The position numbers and the translations under genes are program-made. From Ichthyophis bannanicus (lineage: Eukaryota > Chordata > Amphibia > Gymnophiona > Ichthyophiidae): a DNA stretch of 64,000 nt. Location: positions 719,275,828 through 719,339,827 of the forward strand of contig CM066036.1 of assembly GCA_033557465.1 (NCBI GenBank), given 5' to 3'. Under the pieces are notes generated by a model. That model saw nothing but the letters and a program-made list of their open reading frames with translations. It searched no databases and was not told the DNA's origin. Shown piece by piece: positions 55,265-63,434 of this stretch (within the stretch, counting starts at the first letter, position 1; the number at the start of each line of letters is the position of its first letter).

Positions 55265-55480
55265 AAGGAAGATAAATGTTTGGACAACAATAGGGGGAGC
55301 AGGAAGACAAATGCTGGACAAGGAGGAGGGAAGCAGTAAGGCAAATGCTGGACAACAGGGTGAAAAAACACTAAGACAAATGTTGGACAAGAGGAGGGGG
55401 ACAAAGGAAGACAAATGCTGGACAAGGATGGGGGGAGGGGGAAGCAAGAAGACAAATGCTGGACCAGGGCCAGTGCTATT
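55265..55480 (+). repeat. Minisatellite with GACAAATGCTGGACAA core
   Basis: Five imperfect units, each containing AAGACAAATGCTGGACAA or a close variant, are separated by variable purine-rich linkers (AGGAGGGAAGCAGTAAG and similar). Period is about 35-45 bp. The GATGCTGGAC core recurs at 56,290-56,620 in a looser array. Confidence 0.8.
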
Positions 55481-55514
55481 TAATAAGCTGGGTAAGCATG
55501 GCAGGGCGGTGCCG

Positions 55515-55905
55515 AGATCAGGAGAATGTGATCGCTAGTTAACGGCCCCCCACGCTCCATTCAGGATGGGCAGCAGCTTAGTGAAGAGTCTGTCTGTGGG
55601 ACATGCTGCTCCTATGAGCAGAAGCCTGTAAGAGGCCACAATCGCTACTCACAGCCTTCTGCCCACGGGAGCAGCATGTCCTGCAGGCAGGCACTCCACT
55701 AGGCTTCCGGCGCTCCACATGTTATCCTGAGTGGGGGCGGGTGGACAGTGATGGCGCCCTGGCTCCTGCGGGCAGGCTCTTTTTCTCAGGGCTGCAGTCA
55801 CGGCTTGCACAGCCCATACTGCTCCTGCAGGCAGAAGTGTGTGGGAGGCAGTGATTGTGGCCCAGAGATCAGAACCTGCCCCCACTGGCCCGACTGTCAC
55901 GCCTG
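55515..55905. repeat. Inverted-repeat-bearing segment (CTGCTCC...GCAGAAG units)
   Basis: GGACATGCTGCTCC at 55,599 is repeated inverted as GGAGCAGCATGTCC ending at 55,681, with GCAGAAG...CTTCTGC just inside, making arms of about 40 bp. A third, partial unit (CTGCTCCTGCAGGCAGAAG) lies at about 55,830. A related block continues at 56,098-56,220. Overlapping frames here are not genes. Confidence 0.75.
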
Positions 55906-55909
55906 TATA

Positions 55910-56097
55910 TAGTTACTTAACTGAGTAACCTGTTACTGAGTAGCCTGTACATAGTTTCCCCAGTTAGCCAAGTTGTAATCCCTGTTCTTTGTAAGTACAG
56001 TGCGGACGCCGCCGCAACGCACTGTACAAATCTTTTTTAACTGTAAACCGAGCTGATTTTAAAGAGCGTGGTATAAAAAACCTCAAATAAATAAAAT
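55910..56097 (+). mobile_element. LINE 3' tail (same family as 20,272-20,921)
   Basis: CTGTACATAGTTTCCCCAGT matches 20,763-20,782 (CTGTACATAGTTTCCCCGGT). It ends with TGTAAACCGAGCTGATTTTA, GCGTGGTATAAAA and AAATAAATAAAATAAAA, the tail shared with the SINEs. It interrupts the GC-rich repeat on either side. Confidence 0.78.
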
Positions 56098-57127
56098 AAA
56101 ATGTTCTGTGGGCAGGGGCTGTGCAAGGCCAATTGTACCCTGCCTCTCTGGGCTGGGATCACTGCTTGCACAGCCCCTGTCCATGGGACATTCTGCTCCA
56201 GGGGCAGGCTCTGTCCCTTGTACAAACAAAAGGTAGGCGTGAAGGGGCATTGGGAGGTGGATGTGGATAGGCACATTGAGGCAGAAGGGAGATGCTGGGC
56301 ACAGGAGAGGAATAGGGAGGCAGCGAGAATAAGATTGAGGTGGGGGGGGGGCTAGGGACATAAAGGGAGATAGTTGACATGGAAAGGAGCAAAAGGAGAC
56401 ACAAGAAGGGAAGATGGAGTTTTGATATTGGCCAGGAGGTTATTGGGAGACTATGGGAACATGCTGGACTTGGGGAGGGGTGGGCAGAGGGAAGATGCTG
56501 GACGGGGGCAATAAGGGGAGAAGGAGATAGAGGAAATAGGGGTAAGAAAAGGGAGAAGATGGGCACAGGGTAAATAGGTTGAGAAAGAGACAGAGAGATG
56601 CTGGACATTGCAGTAATAGAGAGGGGATGGAGATGGGGTAGATGCTGGTTGCAGGGGGGATAGGAAGAGACAGGGCAGACATGGAAGGAAAGAGATAGTG
56701 AAGGTATTAGATGGAGGGAAAGTGAGAGCCAGAGAGACACTGGATGATGGAGGGAGAGATGTTAGACATGGAGAGGGAGAGAGGGGAAGCAATAGACTGG
56801 GGAATGATGAACCAGGGAAGAAGAGCTGGGGAATGGAAGGACTGGGGTGAAGGTTGAAAAGCGGTAGGTAGATGGCATAAAAAAAGAAGGAGATTGAGAA
56901 CTGGATAGTAAGGCATAGTAAAATCTGGGTGGACAGAGAGTGAGAAATAAATGGAAGAAAACTGAAAGGAAAAAAAAAAACAATATCAAAGATAGAAAAA
57001 AGTGAAGAAAACAAAAGGAGAAACAAAATATGACAGATTGACTAGAGACTGTAGAAAGAAAGCTAAGAAGACAGAGGAAAGCAGAAGCCTCAGATCGGGA
57101 CCAGCATGATCAGTGAATAAAACAGTC
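56098..57127. other. Continuation of GC-rich repeat, then about 700 bp of purine-rich DNA
   Basis: 56,098-56,220 resumes the CTGCTCC/GCAGG repeat. From 56,225 to about 57,000 the plus strand is strongly A/G-rich with scattered GATGCTGGAC words. The long minus-strand frames are Ser/Pro/Leu-rich artefacts of that bias. No gene. Confidence 0.55.
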
Positions 57128-57330
57128 AGACAACACGAAGGCCACGGGGCCACGTACTGGCAGGCCGCAGCTAACCGGGTGGGCGGCGTGGTGCGTGGCC
57201 CTGGCCTTTGGATAAGAAGAGGAGTAGGGGGGGGAGTCGAAGCGGCGGCAAGCATTTTTTAAATCTATTGGCTCCCACGGGTGAGTGAGGAACGTGGGAG
57301 ACAATGGACATAGGGCAGGAGGGTGGGGGG
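57128..57330 (+). repeat. A1 repeat (5' terminal) of DIRS-like element
   Basis: AAGGCCACGGGGCCACGTAC, GCCGCAGCTAACCGGGTGGG and the CCAAT hairpin (57,265-57,307) match A2 at 35,336-35,510. The left edge is set by where the match starts. Confidence 0.82.
57265..57307. promoter_or_regulatory. Inverted CCAAT hairpin in A1
   Basis: ATTGGCTCCCACG and CGTGGGAGACAAT pair around GGTGAGTGAGGAA. Relative to 35,456-35,500 the central G-C pair of CCCGCG/CGCGGG is A-T here, changed on both arms. One mismatch (GAGACAAT) has arisen. Confidence 0.68.
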
Positions 57331-58640
57331 GCCTTGCGGGGAGCGGGAGTGTGCCTGTGAGGCGTCAGTCTGGCGAAGCGGAGGACGAGGACTGGCATCT
57401 TCGCGCTTGGAGCTCTAGTTTTCTTGCCTTTCGGTGGCGGTGGGGGAGGACGTGGAAGGCAGCAGGCTTTGCTCGGCGGATTTGGGGCCCCAATCGGATT
57501 GTCTGCTGCTGCTCGGTGGAGCAGCTGTCGGAGTAAGGGTGAGCGGCGGGAGTGCCGCATGCAGACGGCTGTGGGGTCAAAGGCAAGTGCTCCGCCACGG
57601 GTAGGGCTGATTGGGGAATGTAGGCTGTTGTGATTACAAAAAAAAAGAAAGAAAAAATTAATAAAGAGAAAGCACTAAATAAAATAACTGAACTACACTC
57701 AATTACCAACTTTAGTTAAGGAGGGGGGGGGAACGAAAAAAAAATAGAAAACAAAACAGGAGTTTGCATTAACAGAGGCTGGTGTTTTTGGGGTGAGGGC
57801 ATGCCTGCATGGGAGGGCCGGGGGGCCAGGCGGTCTGGGGGGCCAGGTAGATGGGGGGCTGCAGAAAAGGGAAGGCAAGCTGGGGGGGGGGGGAGGGGCA
57901 CTGGAAAAAGGGGGGGGAGAAGGGGTAAGAGGATGGGGGCTCAGGATGAGGGGGTAGTCGGAACAAGGGGGCTCAGGAGGGGGGGCGGAGTCTGTGCGGG
58001 TTCTGGCAAGAGGCAGGGGGGTGCTAGGGGGGCTCGTGGGGGGCCTCCAAGGGGGCAGTGGTGAGTCAGGGTTCGGATGTGTTGCACAGGGCAGAAGGGG
58101 CTGGGGGGGGCCTTACAGGGGGAGAGGGAGGATGGGGGGATGTCGGGGTCCGCGCCTAGGCCATGGGGGCCGCAAGGAGGTAGAGTTGGGCAGGACGGTT
58201 TGGTTGGGGGGGGCCCATGGGGCTGGCCTATAGTACCTGGGGGTTTATATCCCACGGCTTGGGAGCATTGGCGGGGAGGGGGGCAAGGGTCCTCCAAGGC
58301 CGTGTGGCTGGGGGCCTGGCAGCCACCTTGGGCCATGGCATGTTCCCCCTCTTTGTTTCCCTCCTTGTCTTCACAGATGCTGGCTGGAGAGACACTGAGG
58401 TCAGAGCAGCTGGGCGGTGCGGCGGTGCGCGGTGAGGATATGGCCATGGAGCCAGCGAGAAGTGTTCGGACAGCGGAGACACGGGAGGAACAGGACGGAG
58501 TGCTTCAGGCGGAGGATGGTCTGCCGGCCTCGGATGGCCTTGCAGGGGTGTCACTGCTTGGGACTTCGTCAGTTGGTGAGTTGCAAAGGGGACAGGGGGA
58601 GCGGGTTGATGGGGGGGAGGTTATGGGGGGGGAAGGGCAA
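57331..58640 (+). other. G-rich leader of DIRS-like element
   Basis: A strongly G-rich plus strand with many overlapping frames but no consistent protein. It may contain a spliced or degraded ORF1 N-terminus: GTTGGTGAGTTGCAAAGGGG at 58,571-58,590 parallels GGCAGGTGAGTTGCTAGTGG in the deleted copy, both resembling a splice donor. The true start of ORF1 cannot be set. Confidence 0.55.
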
Positions 58641-59476
58641 GGAAAAGAAGAAGTGTAGGAACTCACGTAAGCGGCGGCGGAGGTCATGGTCCTCTACGTC
58701 ATCATCTGATGATGTTTCGTCTTCTTCTTCGAGCTCGGGGGCCAGGGAGCAAGCCGCCAGGAGCGGGTCTGGTGGGGTAGCCCCGTTGGGTGGAGGGGGT
58801 TCTTCGCTTGCGGCCTTTTCGGAATTATGGGAGGGGGTGCCGTGGAAGCTGCGTTGGAAGATTCGGAAGGGGAGATATATAGATATCTTTAGGCTGCTGG
58901 AGGGTAGGAAGCGGTCGGGTGATAGTAGGCAGAAAAGGAGGGATGATGAGAAGGCTGGGAGGGTCCGGAAGGCGTCGCGCAACGTCGTTAACTGGATGAG
59001 GGCCTTCTTGCGGTTGGCTAGTGTGTGGGGGTATCATTACCCGGTGCAATATGGGATGTTGTTAGTTTACGTGGACTCGATTTTGGAGGTGGCGCAGACT
59101 CTTGATGGTTGGTCATGGCTCAACTATAATGAGACGTTCCGGGACAAAATGGAGGAGAATCGGTTGTTGTCTTGGGGTACGCAGGACATTAACCTTTGGC
59201 TGACACAGATGTCGGCAGGAGGGGGTTCAGGGGGCGGAGAAAAAGGGGGTAGTGCGTTGTCAGCAGTGGCCCTTTCATGGGGGAGGGACTCTCGGGCTAC
59301 AAAGATCAGGTGGCGGGGGAGCCGGGGACGTTTGTTGGCATTTTAATAAGTCCTCTTGCCCCTTTCCGGACTGTAAGTTCCGGCATAGTTGTTCGGTCTG
59401 CGGAGGGGGGCACGCGGCAATTAAATGTGTCAGGAAAGGGGCCGAAGTTGTCCCATCACCTGCTCCCAAGCAATAG
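58640..59476 (+). pseudogene. DIRS-like gag-type ORF1 with zinc motifs, one frameshift
   Basis: After an Arg/Ser-rich stretch (KRRRRSWSSTSSSDDVSSSS) comes LAAFSELWEGVPWKLRWKIR, YIDIFRLLEGRKRSGDSRQK, NVVNWMRAFLRLASVWGYHY, MLLVYVDSILEVAQTLDGWS and LNYNETFRDKMEENRLLSWG. A frame change near 59,290 leads into the zinc region CWHFNKSSCPFPDCKFRHSC and CSVCGGGHAAIKC. The first motif is CCCH-like, the second a CCHC knuckle, consistent with RNA binding by a structural protein. It ends at TAG 59,474-59,476. It is homologous along its length to 33,840-34,661, without that copy's nonsense codon. The function is inferred from position and motifs. Confidence 0.87.
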
Positions 59477-60848
59477 TGAATTGTTGGACCTGGCTCCCAC
59501 GCCTATTCAGTTAGAGGCACTTAGGGCCTTGGCTGAAGCGATACAAGCGGCGTGGGGTCGGGGTGGTGCTTGAGAGGGGTTTTCAGTATGGTTTTCCCAT
59601 ACCAGTGGTGGGAAATGGGGGTTCGGAGAGGGCGCGTAACTCACCATCGGTGCGGCATTTTGTTCAAATTGTTAAGGACAAGTTAGCTACGGAGTTGGAG
59701 CTGGGGAGGGTGGCCAGGCCATTTGCGGAACGGACGTTTGCGCACTTCATGGTTTCCCCATTGGGCATTGTTTCAAAGAAGGAATCCGGGACGTTCTGGT
59801 TGATTCACAACTTGTCCTTCCCGGTAGGGGCGTCAGTCAATGACTGTATACCAAGGGAGTTATGCGCGGTGCGTTACGCGTCCTTCGACGAGGCGGTGGA
59901 GTTAGTGAGTGGATGTGGGCCGGGGTGTCTGATAGCAAAGGTGGATATCGAATCCGCTTTCCGCTTGTTGCCGGTTCACCCGGGTTCATTTCATTTACTG
60001 GGTTTTAGTTTGGAAGGACATTATAAGTGCATGCCGATGGGTTGCTCGGTATCCTGTTCTTATTTTGAGATGTTTAGTTTGTTCATGCACTGGGCTCTGC
60101 AGGAGTCAGTGGGATGTGAGAATGTGGTCCATTATTTGTACGATTTCTTATTTGTGGGCAGGGCGCAGTCGGGGCAATGTCAGGAGTTGCTGGACGGCTG
60201 CATGAGGCTAGCGCAGGATTGGGGAGTCCCGTTGGCGGTGGGTAAGACGGAGGGTCCGGCGACGCGCCTCACATTTTTGGGGTGGAGTTGGATTCGGAGG
60301 ACAGGGTGGCGCGATTTCCGTCGGAAAAAGTGGCGAGATTGCGGGTTCTGGTGGCGAACGTGATGGAGTCAACAAAAGTAACGCTGCAGGAGATGCAGGC
60401 TTTGATAAGCTTGTTGAATTTTGCTTGTCGGGTCATTCCGATGGGGCGGGTATTCCTGCACAGGTTCTCGGTGGCTACGTCCGGGTGTACTTAAGCCGCA
60501 TCACCGCATAAGGGTCTCAAGGAGCATGAGGGCAGACTTGGGGTTATGGGATGAGTTCCTGAGAGGCTTTAATGGCATAGCGGTGATGCGGGAAAGGGAA
60601 ATGTTGACCTTCGATCTGCAGCTCTTTACTGACGCGGCGGGCAGTTTGGGCTTAGGTGTATATTTTGGGGGTTCTTGGTGTGTGGAGCTCTGGCCTCTGG
60701 CGTGACTTGAGGCGGGCCTGACTGATAGTATAACCTTCTTGGAATTGTTTCCGGTGCTGGTGGCTTTGGAGTTGTGGCCGGACAGGCTGCGCAATCGCCG
60801 GGTGTTGTGGTGGTGCGATAACGAAGCGGTGGTTAGCATTATTAATAC

Positions 60849-60852
60849 GTAT
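60849..60852 (+). repeat. 4-bp target duplication, left copy (LTR-like insertion 2)
   Basis: GTAT here and at 62,315-62,318. Confidence 0.78.
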
Positions 60853-60965
60853 TGTCGTGCCCTCTCTGGCCAAGCGGTAGCCACTGGTATTGCAAGGCTC
60901 TGGAGGGTGGTAGTTGTGCCTTCACTGATATAAACCACAAAACACTTCTTTCCAAATTAAAGGGT

Positions 60966-60971
60966 TTTATT
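60966..60971 (-). promoter_or_regulatory. Poly(A) signal of LTR-like insertion 2
   Basis: Minus-strand AATAAA in GGGGAATAAAACCCTTT, followed by AAGTGTTTTGTGG, a downstream GU-rich-like stretch. Confidence 0.75.
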
Positions 60972-61231
60972 CCCCGTCCCTTGAGGGTACTTTATCTTCA
61001 GGAACATAAATCAAATGCCTTGCTTGGACATATAACATAAATTAATAAAAGCAAACAGAACTTGCTTCCTTCAGCTTCCAAAACAACAAATAAATGAAAA
61101 GAACAAAACAGCTTAAATGATTCAATATGGTTCTTTCTCCTGTAGCTGACAGCACAGCTTATATCTGCTTTACTTAGAGAGAGCTGCAGTCTGTTGCTTA
61201 TAACACTAAAGCTAGGACACAAACTAAGTAC

Positions 61232-62281
61232 TTATCTGAGAGAGAACTCAGGTTCAATCAAGGTCAAAGAGCAGTCCATCAATTCTGGCATATCATTTTC
61301 TTCTGCATTTTGATATTCCATTAACTCCGGCTGACTGGAAGGTTCATTCTGGACCTCAGCAGTAACGTGGGAGAATGGCTGGTTAACCTCCTCAGACAGG
61401 AAGTTCCTCTCTTCCTTAGAGCTAGTGTCTCTCTGGGAATTACCATGTATTCTAGAGTTGAGCTTTTCAGGGCACTGCCCCTGCTGGTATTTTAGAATAT
61501 AGCTCAACTCCTGGTTTGCTCTGCTAGTGGGATAATTAAGGGAATTTCTCTGCCGGTTCAGGCTTCCCTTTTGTAACCCAGCTGAGCTAGATTGGAGAGC
61601 TCGTGACGGAGTTTCACAGGGAGCTGTGAGCTTACAATGACTACAAAACTCTTCAGCTTTATCTGGTAAGTAAAACCTTTTTCTTCTAGGGTTTTTAAAA
61701 CCAGAAGAAGGGATATTTTCAGCCTCTAGATAGTGGGACCTTATGTGCCTATTTCCATACCTCCAGGGTTGTCTTCTTTCATATGGCAAATCACTCTTGC
61801 ATTCACTCTGTGCACTGGAACCTGCAACTGCAGTCTTCTTGCGTCTCTCTGGCTCAAACACACTATCTGGCTGTTGATATCTCTCTGCTTCACTCAGGTC
61901 TTCGGTTCCCCTCTGACCTTCACGCTGGCTCTCTAGTTGCTCCAAAGCCTCATTGTCACTCTCTCTTACATTCTCATACCTGCTCCATGCTTCCCAGGGT
62001 TTTAGCTGCCTTTGCTGTATTCTCTCAGAGTGTGTCCGTGGCTGCTTCAGCTCCTCTCTCTCTCTCTCTCTGATTGCCTGGGAGCCTATTTTATCCCAGT
62101 GTTTCTTTGCTCCACCCCCACCCAGCTGAACCCTGTCAGGTAAAGTGAATTCCCTTCCTTTGCTGGCTGGGTGTGTCCTCATTGAGCTTTTGCACGTGTT
62201 TCTAGGTTGCTCACGGTAACCATCTGACATTTCCTTGTTTACCCTGTCACTTTTTCTGTGCTCCTTTATACTGAACTGCAT
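61232..62281 (-). CDS. Unrecognised 349-aa charged protein embedded in LTR-like insertion 2
   Basis: I do not recognise it. The frame is open from the first base of the element (62,314 on the minus strand), 11 codons upstream of this ATG, and is in the same phase as in insertion 1. The upstream codons read CNSADPEQPEK. The ATG at 62,281 (MQFSIKEHRK) is the first available start. The body is rich in R, E, Q, S: REREREELKQPRTHSERIQQ, LEQLESQREGQRGTEDLSEA. A possible Cys/His cluster is FCSHCKLTAPC. The C-terminus is acidic: NAEENDMPELMDCSLTLIEP. It lacks the His-Gln array of insertion 1. No transmembrane or enzymatic motif is seen. It could be an accessory protein encoded within an LTR; selection for function is unproven. 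Confidence 0.62.
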   Translation of the reverse strand: MQFSIKEHRKSDRVNKEMSDGYREQPRNTCKSSMRTHPASKGREFTLPDRVQLGGGGAKKHWDKIGSQAIREREREELKQPRTHSERIQQRQLKPWEAWSRYENVRESDNEALEQLESQREGQRGTEDLSEAERYQQPDSVFEPERRKKTAVAGSSAQSECKSDLPYERRQPWRYGNRHIRSHYLEAENIPSSGFKNPRRKRFYLPDKAEEFCSHCKLTAPCETPSRALQSSSAGLQKGSLNRQRNSLNYPTSRANQELSYILKYQQGQCPEKLNSRIHGNSQRDTSSKEERNFLSEEVNQPFSHVTAEVQNEPSSQPELMEYQNAEENDMPELMDCSLTLIEPEFSLR

Positions 62282-62314
62282 TTTCTCGGGTTGTTCGGGG
62301 TCTGCACTGTTACA

Positions 62315-62318
62315 GTAT
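62315..62318 (+). repeat. 4-bp target duplication, right copy (LTR-like insertion 2)
   Basis: GTAT followed by GCTCCGCG of the DIRS-like element. Confidence 0.78.
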
Positions 62319-62442
62319 GCTCCGCGTTGCCTGCGGGTGGCGGCCCTAACGAGGGAGGTTGTGCTGGCCTGTTTGAGATTGAATGTGGTGGTGAGGGCTC
62401 ATCATGTACTGGGGTATGCTCTGATGCTCTGTCCCGTTTCAA

Positions 62443-63417
62443 GTGGGACCTGTGTCGGCGATTGGCACCAGAGGCAGATGCCGTTGGAAGGCGGGTCCCG
62501 GAGCACTTATGGCAGATTGGCCTGAAGGCATGCTGAACCTGTTGTGGAGTTCTGTGTCACCGGCGACTTGGTGGGCCTATTGCAGAGGCTGCGACAGCGT
62601 TGTGGAATTTTTAGCGGCCTGGGGCTGGCGGCGAGGTCCTGTCCTGGACCACCTCATGGGCTTGTACATTATGGCAGCGAAGGCTGCGGGAGCAGCGAGA
62701 TCGACGGTGCGGGCGCACATAGCAGGATTTGCCTTTTTCTCCAGGGCAGTGGGGTGGGGAGCATCCAGCTGGGGGTTCCTGTCACGCAGGTTGTTGATGG
62801 GTTGGGAGCGGGGTACCCCTTTGCAGGGTGATAGACGGCGGCCGATCACTTATGAGCTGCTCGGGAAGCTGTGCGCCGCGCTGCCATTGGTGGCAGCGTC
62901 TACATACGAGGTCACGCTGTTTCAGGCAGTGTTTTGCGTGGCCTTTTTTGGGGCTTTCTGGGTGGGGGAATTGGTAGCGCCATCCAGTTCTGCTGTGTGG
63001 GAAGGGGTTTTACAGTTTCATCATGTGCAGGTGTCTAAGAAGGAGTTGGGCATCCGATTGGCAAGGTCCAAGACTGATCAGAGGGGCAAGGGTGCATGGG
63101 TGATCTTGAGAGCTATTGGGAGCTCCCTAACCTGTCCGGTGGCTGCTATGGAGGCCTACCTGCGGGTGAGGCTGCGGGGGGGGGGGGGCGGATTTCTCTT
63201 CTTGCATGAGAGTTCACGCAGTCTCACATGGTTTCAGTTCACGGCAGTCCTGCGGATGACAGTGCGCCAGTTGGGTTTAGAGCCGGGCGACTTCGCGCCT
63301 CATTCATTTAGGATTGGTGTGGCCACTAGTGCCACAGAGTCGGGTTTAAATGAGCGAGAGATTCAGCGGATAGGCAGATGGCGCTCTAATGCATTCCGGG
63401 GATATGTGCGTTTGTGA
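62443..63417 (+). pseudogene. Tyrosine recombinase of DIRS-like element, catalytic Arg I replaced
   Basis: Tyrosine recombinases use R-K-H/R-R-Y residues; in DIRS-order elements they integrate circular cDNA without target duplication. The frame contains the SAM-like N-terminal core (ATWWAYCRGCDSVVEFLAAW), then FCVAFFGAFWVGELVAPSSS where family members carry Arg in the FRVGEL position; here it reads Trp, as a CGG to TGG change would give. The rest of the site is present: VSKKELGIRLARSKTDQRGK with the beta-hairpin Lys, PHSFRIGVATSATESGLNE (H-x-x-R), and IGRWRSNAFRGYVRL with the nucleophile Tyr. The frame is uninterrupted to TGA at 63,415. The real N-terminus probably overlaps the RNase H end. 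It is called a pseudogene because of the missing Arg and the broken pol upstream. Confidence 0.88.
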
Positions 63418-63434
63418 GGGAGATTGAGGGGGAT

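Larger units (their letters stand above)
60853..62314 (-). mobile_element. LTR-like insertion 2 (TGT...ACA, 1,462 bp) with embedded ORF
   Basis: On the minus strand it starts TGTAACAGTGCAGACC and ends GAGAGGGCACGACA, flanked by ATAC (GTAT on the plus strand). AATAAA on the minus strand lies at 60,971-60,966, 113 bases from the 3' end. Removing the element and one GTAT copy leaves the DIRS-like RNase H frame continuous across the site, which fixes both boundaries independently. The design equals insertion 1, but sequences have diverged widely, so they are subfamilies or old copies. Confidence 0.85.
59490..62540 (+). pseudogene. DIRS-like reverse transcriptase-RNase H, broken, with YLDD changed to YLYD
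   Basis: DIRS-order RTs copy the element RNA in the cytoplasm or nucleus before recombinase-mediated integration. RT blocks: TFAHFMVSPLGIVSKKESGT, WLIHNLSFPVGASVND, CLIAKVDIESAFRLLPVHPG (first catalytic Asp present), YKCMPMGCSVSCSYFEMFS and HYLYDFLFVG, where the family has YLDD; one catalytic Asp reads Tyr. Frame changes follow near 59,570, 60,290 and 60,490. RNase H blocks: LFTDAAGSLGLGVYFGG, TFLELFPVLVALELW and VLWWCDNEAVVSIIN, keeping the D-E-D residues. LTR-like insertion 2 cuts the gene after AVVSIINT. On its far side CLRVAALTREVVLACLRLNV and SDALSRFKWDLCRRLAPEAD finish the domain after another frame slip near 62,410. Confidence 0.9.

Noticed and set aside
56159..57026. Long Ser/Pro/Leu-rich minus-strand frames (up to 193 codons)
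   Set aside because: They are the complement of a purine-rich repeat that lacks stops on one strand; composition explains them.
57941..58982. Proline-rich minus-strand frames of 137-168 codons
   Set aside because: Antisense to the G-rich DIRS-like leader and gag region, whose sense strand has homologous protein in a second copy.
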